A DNA stretch of 64,000 bases from JAGVDM01 sp964642315 (GTDB lineage Bacteria; Patescibacteriota; Gracilibacteria; Peribacterales; Peribacteraceae), in assembly GCA_964642315.1 (NCBI GenBank), contig CAZXOG010000001.1, positions 62,001 to 126,000 of the forward strand. The letters run 5' to 3'. A program made the translations under genes and the position numbers. The notes under the pieces were generated by a model, which had not been told where the DNA came from, did not search any database, and saw only the letters and a program-made list of their open reading frames with translations. Position 1 is the first letter of the stretch. The number at the start of each line of letters is the position of its first letter. Below are positions 17,893-27,077 of this stretch, in pieces.

Positions 17893-19027
17893 AGTTCACG
17901 TGCTCATGCTGAATAATGAGTTCCCTCCTCTGGGGGGAGGAGCGGGGGTCGTAAACAGGAGGCTACTCCAAGCCTGCGCCGATGTGCCGTGGCTGCACAT
18001 CGACCTTATCACTTCTTCCGCATCACATGCTCATACCGAATTCATCGGGCCTCGCATTGCCGTGCACTACGAGAAGATTCGGAAGAAGAACATCCATCAC
18101 TTCACGCTCTCCGAATTCCTGCAGTACTGTCTTCTGGCGTACAAGAGTGCGGCAGTCCTGCTCAAGCGGGGGCAGTACGACCTGCTGTTCGCCTGGAATG
18201 CCGTTCCGGTCGGTGGGCTCGCATTCCTGCTCTCCAAACGGTTCCATGTGCCTTATGCCATGCGAATGGCCGGCCCCGACATTCCGGGGTGGGAGAAGCG
18301 CTATGCGTTCCTCCACTTGCTCATCCGCCCGTTCCTTCTGCTCATCCTCCGCCATGCGGCCGTGGTTGTTACCAAATGCATGCGCGAACGGGATGCCATT
18401 TCCCCGCTTGCGGGTATGACGCCCGTTCAGGTCATCCACAATGGGGTAGAACTGCCGCCTAAGCAGGTTCGTACACCCGCATGCCCCGATATCCGGCTTA
18501 TCGGTGTGGGTAGGCTCATCGCGCTCAAGGGCCAGGCCGATATGATCCATGCCGTGCGTTTGCTCCGTGACAAGGGCATCCCTGTTACTCTGACACTGGT
18601 GGGAGAAGGGGATGAAGCGCCTATGTATCGTGGCCTGGTCGATACCCTGGGTGTTGGCCAGTGTGTTTGTTTGGCGGGACAAGTGCCACACGAGCAGGTA
18701 GGCGATTACTACCGCAATGCCGACATCTGCCTGTTCAATTCAGAAAACGAAGGCATGAGCAACGCGATGCTCGAGGCGATGGCGTACGGCTTGCCGGTAG
18801 TCACCACGGCGGTCGGGGGTACCGAGGAACTGCTAAAAGACGGCCAGAACGGCTTCGTTTTCCGCCGGGGCGACATTGTCCAGCTCTGCGCCTGCATTGA
18901 GAAATTCGCCAATGACAGACTACTTCTCGAGCGTATGGCCCTTGCAGCGCGGCGTACAGCGGAACAGTTCTCTGCCAAGGCCTGCAACGAAAAATACATC
19001 ACGCTCTTCGCCGGGCGGCAGCCGTGA
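17882..19027 (+). CDS. GT4-family glycosyltransferase
   Basis: 381 residues, GT-B fold. The N-terminal MLNNEFPPLGGGAGVVNRRL is the usual donor-domain entry loop, and the C-terminal half has VGRLIALKGQADMI and ENEGMSNAMLEAMAYGLPVV, the E-x7-E nucleotide-sugar binding signature of GT4. It probably adds a sugar to a growing lipid-linked glycan in the cytoplasm. ATG 17882 overlaps the end of the GT2 gene by 11 nt. Its 3' end overlaps the convergent deacetylase gene by 29 nt. Confidence 0.87.
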   Translation: MQREVHVLMLNNEFPPLGGGAGVVNRRLLQACADVPWLHIDLITSSASHAHTEFIGPRIAVHYEKIRKKNIHHFTLSEFLQYCLLAYKSAAVLLKRGQYDLLFAWNAVPVGGLAFLLSKRFHVPYAMRMAGPDIPGWEKRYAFLHLLIRPFLLLILRHAAVVVTKCMRERDAISPLAGMTPVQVIHNGVELPPKQVRTPACPDIRLIGVGRLIALKGQADMIHAVRLLRDKGIPVTLTLVGEGDEAPMYRGLVDTLGVGQCVCLAGQVPHEQVGDYYRNADICLFNSENEGMSNAMLEAMAYGLPVVTTAVGGTEELLKDGQNGFVFRRGDIVQLCACIEKFANDRLLLERMALAARRTAEQFSAKACNEKYITLFAGRQP

Positions 19028-19763
19028 CGACCGCCTTCAGGCGGCCTGCGGCAATCGCCAGCAGGAAACAGAGCATGGCAGGTGCTGTGAGTATGTGTGT
19101 GAGCCTGCTGGCCGGGTGCACATCCTCCATCGAAATGATCCTACTGCGGTACCGCACAATGTTCTTCTCGAGCCTGCGGATATCCGCATCGGCCATGGTT
19201 GCCGGGTGCAGGCATACCGTAACGGTGCCAAAGGGCAGCGGGAAGAAACCCCACGTCTGCACAGGTACCCGCAGGAACCCATCCTGCCAGTTGGCAGTCA
19301 GGCCCAAGCCGTCGCTGATTACCCGGATCGGCGTGTAGTCGCGCAGGGTCGTTACGGTCGTTGCATCACAGGTATGCCATGGCGCAACCCACACGGTCGG
19401 TGTGATGCCTTCACGCTTGAGTACCTCCAGCCCCTTTAGTATTTTCTCCCGCTGGATTTGGGGCGGAATTCCGCGGAATTCCGACTGCGGCCGTAGCCAT
19501 GTAGTTTTCGTTTCGGGCTGGTGCAGGTGGTTGAACCCGTGCATGCCGATTGCCCACCCTTTGCGTTGCCATGTTCTGACCTGTTCCCAGAAGTTGTGGT
19601 TTGGAGGATCTTTCTTGAAAAGAGGATTTGCATTGCAGGGGATGACGGCAACGATTGGTTTTATCGCATATCTATCTAGCAATGTTTCTATCTGCCGCCA
19701 CTTTGTCTGATCCATGGTGGGACAGGCATCATCAAGGCGGAGGAGGTAGGTGGCAGCAGTCAT
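18999..19763 (-). CDS. Polysaccharide deacetylase-like protein (DUF2334 type)
   Basis: 254 residues. RLDDACPTMD near residue 9 holds the Asp-Asp pair, and GWAIGMHGFNH near residue 90 the metal-binding His residues of the NodB/polysaccharide deacetylase superfamily; a later VAPWHTCD fits the third motif. There is no N-terminal signal peptide, but a hydrophobic stretch lies near residues 224-242, so it may be a C-terminally anchored or cytoplasmic enzyme. Within a glycan island it would remove acetyl groups from amino sugars; the substrate is not known. Confidence 0.78.
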   Translation of the reverse strand: MTAATYLLRLDDACPTMDQTKWRQIETLLDRYAIKPIVAVIPCNANPLFKKDPPNHNFWEQVRTWQRKGWAIGMHGFNHLHQPETKTTWLRPQSEFRGIPPQIQREKILKGLEVLKREGITPTVWVAPWHTCDATTVTTLRDYTPIRVISDGLGLTANWQDGFLRVPVQTWGFFPLPFGTVTVCLHPATMADADIRRLEKNIVRYRSRIISMEDVHPASRLTHILTAPAMLCFLLAIAAGRLKAVVTAAARRRA

Positions 19764-19955
19764 ATGTGCGATATCTCAAGAATGGACAGCCGATGCATTC
19801 GTTCCTGGCGGATCAATGTGATTTCTGATGATACTGCGCCATTTGGGAGTGTGTCGCAGAAACTATTCTGCCTCCAGTGATCGCTGCAACACGCATGATG
19901 AATTGCGTCAAAACACTCCAGATAATACCATTCCAATGCCTTTCTTCGTATCCAT

Positions 19956-21848
19956 ATGTGTGGCATATGCGGCCATTACTCCTACAACGGATCGGCCGCG
20001 GTAGATGTCGTGAAACGGATGAACGCAGCACTTCTTCACCGCGGACCGGATAGTGATGGTTTTATGCAAGATGCCGAACTGGCTATGGCCATGCGCAGGC
20101 TGGCAATCATCGATAAATCCGGTGGCAAACAACCGATTTGGAATGAAGGAAAAAACATCGTGGTGACGTTCAATGGCGAGATCTACAACTTTCAAAAACT
20201 TCGCAGCGAACTTATATCAGCCGGACATATATTCCGCACGAAATCGGATACGGAAGTGATCGTGCACGGGTATGAAGAATGGGGTAATGACATAATCGAA
20301 AAATTGAATGGAATGTTTGCATTCGCCCTGTGGGATGCCAAAAAGAGGCGGCTCCTTATCGCGCGCGACCGTATGGGAGAAAAGCCGGTGTATTGGCACA
20401 TGTCGAAGAAAGGTTTCATATGGAGTTCGGAACTAAAATCTCTGCTGCTCGCGCCATGGGTACGGAAGGAACTCGATCTTGTTGCTCTCCATCACTATCT
20501 CTCGCTCCAATACGTCCCCGATCCCCTCACGATGTTCCAGGGGATCCATAAACTTCCCGCTGCACACAAAATTGTGGTGGAAAAAGGACAAATGCATGTA
20601 GAGCGTTGGTGGCAAAACTCCTTTGAACCCAAAGTATCCATTCCGTTGGATGAAGCTGTTCGCAAAACACGCGAATGCCTGGAGGCATCCATCGAAAGCC
20701 GTTTAATTGCCGAAGTTCCCGTGGGAGCCTTTTTGAGTGGCGGGGTAGATTCATCCACGATTGTCGCTGTCATGAGCCAAAAGCTGCGAGAGCCAGTGAG
20801 AACTTACTCAGTCGCTTTTACTGAACAAGGCTACTCCGAAAATGTGTATGCGGAAGAGGTGGCACGCGTGTTCGGGACCCAACACACGGCGCTTCCCTTT
20901 GGAGAGGCGGAATTCCTTGCCAATGCCGAAGCCGCCGTGATCTGCGCAGATGATCCGTGCGGGGATTCGGCCATAGTTCCTCTATATGCGCTTTCAAAGC
21001 GGGCAAAGGAAGATGTGACGGTTGTGCTCGCCGGAGAGGGTGGCGACGAGACTATGGCCGGATACAGCCGATACAAATATGACGCAAGCCCCCTTGTTCA
21101 CATGTATTCGATGCTAGCGCCTCAAGGCACGGAAAAGTTGCTGCATTTTGTTATCGGCACACTGCAACGTTATGGCTTGCGCACTGATCACTACGGAATG
21201 TCCTTTTTGATGAATCTTCTGCATTTGCGGGATGCCCCCGAGAGTGCAAGCGTTCTGCGATCGAATTCCTTTTTCTCTCATCATGAAAAAATCGCGCTCT
21301 ATCGCGGACTTCCAACGTCGCGTCTTGATACCGTGCATACAGCGAAGCTGCTTTCTGGAATATTCAAGGTTTCATCAGCACGAGGACGCCTGGAGAAAGC
21401 GATGGCTACGGATTTGGAATGGTATCTCAGCCGACACTTAGTGCAGAAGACCGATAGGGCGACGATGGCACATGCGCTGGAGGCGCGTCTTCCCTTCCTC
21501 GATCCGGAATGGGTAGATTGGAGTTCGCATCTTCCTCCCACATTCAAATTGCGGAATGGCATGAGCAAATGGATTTTGAAAGAAGCATTTAAAGACCTGC
21601 TTCCGCAGGGCATCCGCACGCGGAATAAAGCGGGTTTTTCCGTTCCCATTCGCATGTGGATCGGTGGCAAAGCGGGATCATGGATGCGTGATAGAATTTT
21701 CGGGAATCCCATCATGCACGAATGGTTCCGTGAACAAGAAATCGAAAGGATGTTTCGTGAGCACAGAGAGAAGAAACGCTTTCATGAATTACGACTATGG
21801 GCACTCACCGCTCTCTCCATCTGGCATTCCGCGTACGCAGAGACATGA
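19956..21848 (+). CDS. asnB: Asparagine synthase (glutamine-hydrolysing), AsnB family
   Basis: 630 residues. Cys2 is the glutaminase nucleophile (MCGICG), with LLHRGPDSDG and FNGEIYN in the N-terminal Ntn domain. The synthetase half has LSGGVDSSTIVAV, the ATP-pyrophosphatase loop. Length matches AsnB. Members of this family inside glycan clusters often amidate sugar carboxyls or other acids rather than aspartate, so the true substrate may be a surface-glycan component. The next glycosyltransferase starts at the overlapping ATGA (21845-21848), so they are co-translated. Confidence 0.9.
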   Translation: MCGICGHYSYNGSAAVDVVKRMNAALLHRGPDSDGFMQDAELAMAMRRLAIIDKSGGKQPIWNEGKNIVVTFNGEIYNFQKLRSELISAGHIFRTKSDTEVIVHGYEEWGNDIIEKLNGMFAFALWDAKKRRLLIARDRMGEKPVYWHMSKKGFIWSSELKSLLLAPWVRKELDLVALHHYLSLQYVPDPLTMFQGIHKLPAAHKIVVEKGQMHVERWWQNSFEPKVSIPLDEAVRKTRECLEASIESRLIAEVPVGAFLSGGVDSSTIVAVMSQKLREPVRTYSVAFTEQGYSENVYAEEVARVFGTQHTALPFGEAEFLANAEAAVICADDPCGDSAIVPLYALSKRAKEDVTVVLAGEGGDETMAGYSRYKYDASPLVHMYSMLAPQGTEKLLHFVIGTLQRYGLRTDHYGMSFLMNLLHLRDAPESASVLRSNSFFSHHEKIALYRGLPTSRLDTVHTAKLLSGIFKVSSARGRLEKAMATDLEWYLSRHLVQKTDRATMAHALEARLPFLDPEWVDWSSHLPPTFKLRNGMSKWILKEAFKDLLPQGIRTRNKAGFSVPIRMWIGGKAGSWMRDRIFGNPIMHEWFREQEIERMFREHREKKRFHELRLWALTALSIWHSAYAET

Positions 21849-22936
21849 AGATACTCTATCTCATCGACACACTTGAAATCGGGGGAACTCCCACCCAGCT
21901 CAAGCGAATTACCCGAGGATTGCAATGCCGTGGGATGGAACAGTACATTGTCTGCCTCAACAAAGCGGCTCCGGAAAATCTGCAGTTCTTTCGCGATTTG
22001 TGCATACAAGTACATGTGATGGGCAAATTACGATTCTTCACGGGAATCGGGTTACTCTGGCTCTTCCTATTCATGCGTCGGGAAAAGTTCGATTGGATCG
22101 TCACATTTCTTTTTGTTTCAGATATCATTGGTAGAATTTTTGGCGCATGCAGTGGGCGACGCATTCTATCTTCGCTGCGCTCAGCTAATCCTCATGAACC
22201 GTTCTGGACACGAACGATCCAGAAAATGACGGTGTGTTTCTGCGACAAGATTGTGGCGAATAGCGCCTTCGCAGCTGATTTGTCCGTGCGGAATTACCGT
22301 GCGGAGCGGCGAAAATTGCACATCATTCACAATATCATTACGAATGACTATTCCGGCGATGCTCTTCCCCCCTCAGTCCGTCAAAGGTTGGATAAACTCC
22401 CCAAGGAAGCTGTGTTACTTGGAAGTATTGGGAGATTCGCGCCTGAGAAAGGGTTCGATGTGCTCATACATGCCCTCTCGATTCTCCGGAATCCCGCCGT
22501 GCACTTGTGCATTGTCGGATACGGCTCCCTGCGGGAGGCGCTGGAAACACAAGCACAGGATTACGGAATCCTCGACAGAGTGCACATGGTTTTTGTACCG
22601 GCAGTCCCGCAGGAATTTTTTCGCCGTTTGCATGTGTATATTCAGCCATCTCGTAGAGAGAGCATGTCGAACGCACTCATGGAGGCAATGGGAGCTGGCT
22701 GCGCCGTGGTTGCTAGCGATATCCCCGGAAACGTGGAACTGATAGAATACGGAAAATATGGTTGGCTTTTCCCCAGTGAACGGCCTGATGCATTGGCGGC
22801 TACGTTGCAAAACGTCCTAGCACACCCCGTCAGTGCTTCTAAAATAGCCCGAAAGGCACAACAGCATATTTTTAGATCATACTCGGAAGTATCTGCAATA
22901 CAGGAATGGGAATTGGTGCTCGCGCACAAGTACTGA
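21845..22936 (+). CDS. GT4-family glycosyltransferase
   Basis: 363 residues. The donor-domain start YLIDTLEIGGTPTQLKRI is the common GT4 entry, followed by SIGRFAPEKGFDVLI and the nucleotide-sugar motif SRRESMSNALMEAMGAG. It overlaps asnB by four bases (ATGA) and probably functions with it in one glycan pathway. GC falls here relative to the first 19 kb. Confidence 0.87.
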   Translation: MKILYLIDTLEIGGTPTQLKRITRGLQCRGMEQYIVCLNKAAPENLQFFRDLCIQVHVMGKLRFFTGIGLLWLFLFMRREKFDWIVTFLFVSDIIGRIFGACSGRRILSSLRSANPHEPFWTRTIQKMTVCFCDKIVANSAFAADLSVRNYRAERRKLHIIHNIITNDYSGDALPPSVRQRLDKLPKEAVLLGSIGRFAPEKGFDVLIHALSILRNPAVHLCIVGYGSLREALETQAQDYGILDRVHMVFVPAVPQEFFRRLHVYIQPSRRESMSNALMEAMGAGCAVVASDIPGNVELIEYGKYGWLFPSERPDALAATLQNVLAHPVSASKIARKAQQHIFRSYSEVSAIQEWELVLAHKY

Positions 22937-23103
22937 CCACGACAAGACTTAAAGAGTTCGAAATAATGCAATATTTCGCTAAGCCGACGCAAAGAAAGTC
23001 TGATTCTCTAAACGATACAAAACATGGGGTTTGTCGCTCTTATTGGGAGTAGTATCGGGTATATAGGAAAGAATGGAAATGAAAAACAGGATTCACCTAC
23101 TGA

Positions 23104-23937
23104 GTGATCAATATTCGTCCCTCTGTCGTAGAAATATTGAGTTTTATTTGGCGTCCGGTAGCGTGTTTCCTGATGGTCGAGTATCGGATGTTAGGGGTAT
23201 CTATCGCTGAAAGCTGGTTTTTGCCAGAAGTCATTGCTTCACCTGTGGACTTATATTACGTCCAACAGGCGCCAAGGCCACTTCCCGGTTTCGACATAAC
23301 ATTGCCGTTTACGACTTTGGTTGTGGATCTCACCAAGGACGAGCAGTCATTGCTCGGTGATATGCATAAGAAAACTCGTTACAAGATTAATCGTGCTGAT
23401 CGCCAGGATAATCTGGCATATGTAGTGGATGAGGAATGCAACATCCAGAGGTTCGTCGAGGTATTCTTGCACTGCGAGCGGTTTCGCAAGGTTTCTTCGC
23501 TCAATATGGAGCGCTTGATCCGGTATAAGCGACAGAAGATGTTACTCATATCGTATGTGATGGCACCCGATGTGGAGATGCCACTTTCAGCACACTGCTT
23601 CCTGTTGTTCCAGGACTTGATACGTCCGATATATGCCTGCATCCTCCGTTCTGCAGATTCACGTGATATTAAGTTCAGCAATTTTGTGGGACGTGCAAAT
23701 TGCTTCCACTTCTGGAAAGACATGTTGCATTGCAAGAAAATGGGCATAACTCAGTTTGATTGCGGTGGCTGGTACCAGGGGGGCAATAAGACACTGACCG
23801 CCGTGGCGAAATTTAAGCAGGGTTTCGGTGGCACGCCCCGCCATCAATTTTTCTGTATTCAGATTCGCACACATAAAGGATGGTTCTACATGCTGCTCAA
23901 GAGATTCTACTTTGCTTGCAGGGGTAAGCCACAATAA
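23104..23937 (+). CDS. FemAB/GNAT-like acyltransferase
   Basis: 277 residues from GTG 23104. The stretch VDLTKDEQSLLGDMHKKTRYKINRA is typical of the FemAB family (Leu-Leu-x-x-Met-x-x-Lys-x-Arg-x-x-Ile), and FDCGGWYQGGNK near residue 220 resembles its second conserved block. FemAB enzymes transfer amino acids from tRNA to peptidoglycan precursors; related proteins in exopolysaccharide clusters acylate sugars. Position among glycosyltransferases favours the second role. ATG alternatives occur further in but would remove conserved strands. Confidence 0.7.
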   Translation: MINIRPSVVEILSFIWRPVACFLMVEYRMLGVSIAESWFLPEVIASPVDLYYVQQAPRPLPGFDITLPFTTLVVDLTKDEQSLLGDMHKKTRYKINRADRQDNLAYVVDEECNIQRFVEVFLHCERFRKVSSLNMERLIRYKRQKMLLISYVMAPDVEMPLSAHCFLLFQDLIRPIYACILRSADSRDIKFSNFVGRANCFHFWKDMLHCKKMGITQFDCGGWYQGGNKTLTAVAKFKQGFGGTPRHQFFCIQIRTHKGWFYMLLKRFYFACRGKPQ

Positions 23938-23983
23938 TCTAGCCTATTGCATATCTTCGAGTTGATGATTTTTTTCATGCCGT

Positions 23984-24748
23984 ATGCGATCTAGTAAAGA
24001 TACGTATGAAATGGCAAGCGTGGTGTATTGGTACCGCTATAGAGATAAATTGCAGAAACCGGAGGAAACAATTCTTCGTATTTTGCAGAGAGATTTACAC
24101 GATTGGCGCATGTTGGACGTAGGAGTCGGTGGTGGACGTACTACAGTACATTTCGCCGATTTAGTCCGCGAGTACGTAGGTGTGGATTATGCAGAAGCGA
24201 TGATCCGTGTATGCAATGAGCGCTTTCCCAAGCGGTCACATGTCACATTCAGAGTGGCAGATGCGGCCCATCTTGAGAGCTATGAGGATGAATCATTCGA
24301 TTTTGTACTCTTTAGTGCCAATGGGATTGATGCTGTGGATCATGAAACTAGACTTCGTATTTTGAATGAGATTAGACGCGTGCTTAAACCCGGCGGTGTT
24401 TTTGCGTTCTCATCACATAATCTTCAGGCAATTCCTCGACTCTACAAAGTGCATTTCGCTCACAGCGTGAAGGACACTATCTACGAAATAATCCGCCCTA
24501 TTGTGCTGTTGCTTTTATATGGCTTCCCAAAGAAATTTGCTAATAAGAATTGGGTAGTGATTAATGATGGCACACATAGGTTTCAACTTCTTAATTATTA
24601 CATTGCCCCGGAATTCCAACTCGAACAATTGGGCGATGCACAATTCAAGGATGTGCGCATGTTTTCCTTGGATACTGGGGGGGAGATCACCGCCAAGGAT
24701 TTCAGAACTTTGCGGGACAATTGGATTTATTACTTGTGTAGAAAGTAG
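23984..24748 (+). CDS. SAM-dependent methyltransferase (class I)
   Basis: 254 residues. MLDVGVGGGRTT near residue 45 is the SAM-binding glycine loop, followed by YVGVDYAEAMI (acidic residue at the end of strand 2) and LRILNEIRRVLKPGG, the post-motif of small-molecule methyltransferases. It probably methylates a glycan sugar or lipid carrier. It lies in the AT-richer segment, convergent with the next gene (4 nt gap). Confidence 0.83.
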   Translation: MRSSKDTYEMASVVYWYRYRDKLQKPEETILRILQRDLHDWRMLDVGVGGGRTTVHFADLVREYVGVDYAEAMIRVCNERFPKRSHVTFRVADAAHLESYEDESFDFVLFSANGIDAVDHETRLRILNEIRRVLKPGGVFAFSSHNLQAIPRLYKVHFAHSVKDTIYEIIRPIVLLLLYGFPKKFANKNWVVINDGTHRFQLLNYYIAPEFQLEQLGDAQFKDVRMFSLDTGGEITAKDFRTLRDNWIYYLCRK

Positions 24749-24751
24749 ATC

Positions 24752-25981
24752 CTATTCTCTATTGATTAATTTGAGCCATTCGGCGAAGATTACGTCTTGA
24801 GAAAATTGGTGCAAATGCGCGTCTCTCACATTCTTCTGTGGCTTTGATGGATTACGAATTTGATTGATGATACTTTCGGTCAGTTGTTCTTCTTCTGGGG
24901 TAAGTGGGGTATGATCTGGAGATTCCCAAATCACCTTGCCGGTTAGAGGTGCTGTAAGTGTGCCAAATGGAGTAACATATGGGTATGTAAGTTGCTGCTC
25001 CACGGGCGTATCGGGTGATACAATTTCGCGGGGGCCACCAACGCAGTCCGGTGTGATGATTGGTAATCCCATTGCTAATGCTTCTAGCAGTACGTTTCCA
25101 AATCCTTCGAACAAAGAGCTGAACACAAACAAATCTGCCATCCGCAAATATGGATACACGTTGTGAACATTTCCAAGCAAATACACATTCTTCTCCAGAT
25201 GGCATTTTTCGATAAGGGTTGTCAGTCTGTTGTTGTATGTACCTTCGCCGAGGATGATTAAACCTGCATTTGGATATTCTCGTCGAGCGCATGCGAATGC
25301 TCGAATTAAATTCCATTGCCCCTTCTGGTAAGTGAGTCTTCCAATAGTAATGAGCAATGGCGAAAGCTGGAGCTGTATTCTTGGCTGGTCGTTTGCTTTT
25401 TGCATGATTCCACGATCAAGCGGGTTGTATATCGTAGTGGTATTGCTTAGACCAAAATCTTTTTTCAATATTTGTTCTACCGCCTTAGAGGAACAGACGA
25501 CTCTATCGGCACTTGGATAGAGAATCCTTGAGAGCATACGTGTTGTGGGCTTTGTTTTTCGGAGATCAATTTGCACGCAGCAAATAGTTTTTTGTCTTAG
25601 CGAGAAAAGCCTTTTTGCCAAAAGAACATAAAAATTCGCTTCATCAAAAGAAATAGTGAATAGCTTCCTTCCTGAACTTAGCAGCTTCCGAATACGCAAA
25701 ATTCGTGATGCTGCATAGCAAATTTTTTTTGCAAGATGACATTGATATTTTTCTCCGAATGACAAGAGTTGACCGTCAAATTCGTATCTCTCTGGCCAAT
25801 CGTAAAAGGTTACCAATTGAGGATTGAGTCCAAAATTAAGTAGTCCGTATGCAATTGAGCAGGCTGTTTTTTCCGCACCACCCCCAAGAGATAACGAACC
25901 TACGACTACTAAAACTTCTTTTTGAGAGCTTGCCCGGTTCGTGTTCGGCAATTTTTGCACTGCTCTCGAACTATATCTCAT
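24752..25981 (-). CDS. GT4-family glycosyltransferase
   Basis: 409 residues from ATG 25981; the frame is open to 26077 but that would overlap the upstream FkbM gene. The entry motif GSLSLGGGAEKTACSIAYGLL, ITIGRLTYQKGQWNLIRAF and FEGFGNVLLEALAMGLPII are characteristic of GT4 (WaaG/PimB-like) enzymes. AT-rich codon use differs from the flanking island, which suggests acquisition by transfer. Confidence 0.85.
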   Translation of the reverse strand: MRYSSRAVQKLPNTNRASSQKEVLVVVGSLSLGGGAEKTACSIAYGLLNFGLNPQLVTFYDWPERYEFDGQLLSFGEKYQCHLAKKICYAASRILRIRKLLSSGRKLFTISFDEANFYVLLAKRLFSLRQKTICCVQIDLRKTKPTTRMLSRILYPSADRVVCSSKAVEQILKKDFGLSNTTTIYNPLDRGIMQKANDQPRIQLQLSPLLITIGRLTYQKGQWNLIRAFACARREYPNAGLIILGEGTYNNRLTTLIEKCHLEKNVYLLGNVHNVYPYLRMADLFVFSSLFEGFGNVLLEALAMGLPIITPDCVGGPREIVSPDTPVEQQLTYPYVTPFGTLTAPLTGKVIWESPDHTPLTPEEEQLTESIINQIRNPSKPQKNVRDAHLHQFSQDVIFAEWLKLINRE

Positions 25982-26039
25982 TGTGTACCATCGCGTACAA
26001 GCGCGAAATATGTAGGAGGATAGTCTTAGTGTACACGGC

Positions 26040-26843
26040 TTACTGTAGTTGGATCGCAACTGAATTACATTCATCAATCTGTTCTATCTGCCAATTCCCT
26101 TGTTCCAATAGGAATGTGTTAATAAGTTCCGTATCACTATGTGCTGTTTCGAAAATAATTACATTCTTGAATTTGTTAATAAGATTAGTTGCCCCCTTTA
26201 GCACCTCTAGTTCCATTCCTTCGGCATCAATTTTTATGAGGATCCTGTCGGTACTTTTTAAGTGTAGTTGTGGGAAGATATCGTCGAGTCTGCATATCGT
26301 AATAAATGCACAATCAGTTTTGTTTGCGTCTAATACATGGCTCATGCCTGTGTTGATGGGGTTGAAGTGGAAGCCGATCCTGCCATTTTTGTTTCCTAGC
26401 CCCACATTGAATGCCTCAATGTTTTCCTTCTGATTATTTAAAGATATATTTTTTTGAAGAATGTCATAGTTCTGTGGGCATGGTTCAAATGCGTAACAGC
26501 GAAAACCTTGGCTCGCTAGCCAAACCGAATACTCACCCATACAGGCGCCGACATCGAAGAACTTATTAAAATTATGGCAGTATTCGGATATGAATTTTTT
26601 AACCTGTTTTTCATACGTTGGATTTATGTGCAGAAAATCGGTGGTATTCCCACGACAATAAAATGTGCCCAACCCACTGTGTGCTATGCGATCTCTGGCA
26701 TATGTATGCCCGAACAGTCTGTACGTTATTAATGAATAAATTGACAAGAAATCTACATGGCGCATGTAGCCGAGAGCATTGCCGCAATAGTATGCGAGCC
26801 ATCTAGGGTATACAGATCTATGCTTGCGCGGGAAGCGGCTCAT
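26040..26843 (-). CDS. FkbM-family methyltransferase
   Basis: 267 residues. FFDVGACMGEYSVWLASQG near residue 93 is the SAM-binding motif, AFEPCPQNYDILQKNI the second block, and LIKIDAEGMELEVLKGA the diagnostic FkbM motif. Family members O-methylate sugars and natural products. It is upstream of and probably co-transcribed with the GT4 gene at 24752-25981. The AT-rich composition matches that gene. Confidence 0.88.
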   Translation of the reverse strand: MSRFPRKHRSVYPRWLAYYCGNALGYMRHVDFLSIYSLITYRLFGHTYARDRIAHSGLGTFYCRGNTTDFLHINPTYEKQVKKFISEYCHNFNKFFDVGACMGEYSVWLASQGFRCYAFEPCPQNYDILQKNISLNNQKENIEAFNVGLGNKNGRIGFHFNPINTGMSHVLDANKTDCAFITICRLDDIFPQLHLKSTDRILIKIDAEGMELEVLKGATNLINKFKNVIIFETAHSDTELINTFLLEQGNWQIEQIDECNSVAIQLQ

Positions 26844-27077
26844 TTTTTACAGCGATAGGATAATGGCATTGAGCTATTTGTGTTTAAGGTGGCGACTGGC
26901 TTCTGGTGACAACCGTGCACGAGCAGAGCATAAATTGAGTCTTGACTGACTTCAATCAGCCCAAAATGATGCCTCCTTAATGTGAAGCTAAATTGGATTG
27001 TTGAGATGGTGCACTTGTGGTGCCAAAACTTTTTGGCTGATATTCGCGTCTTCAAGCCGTTGAAATTATATTCCAAC

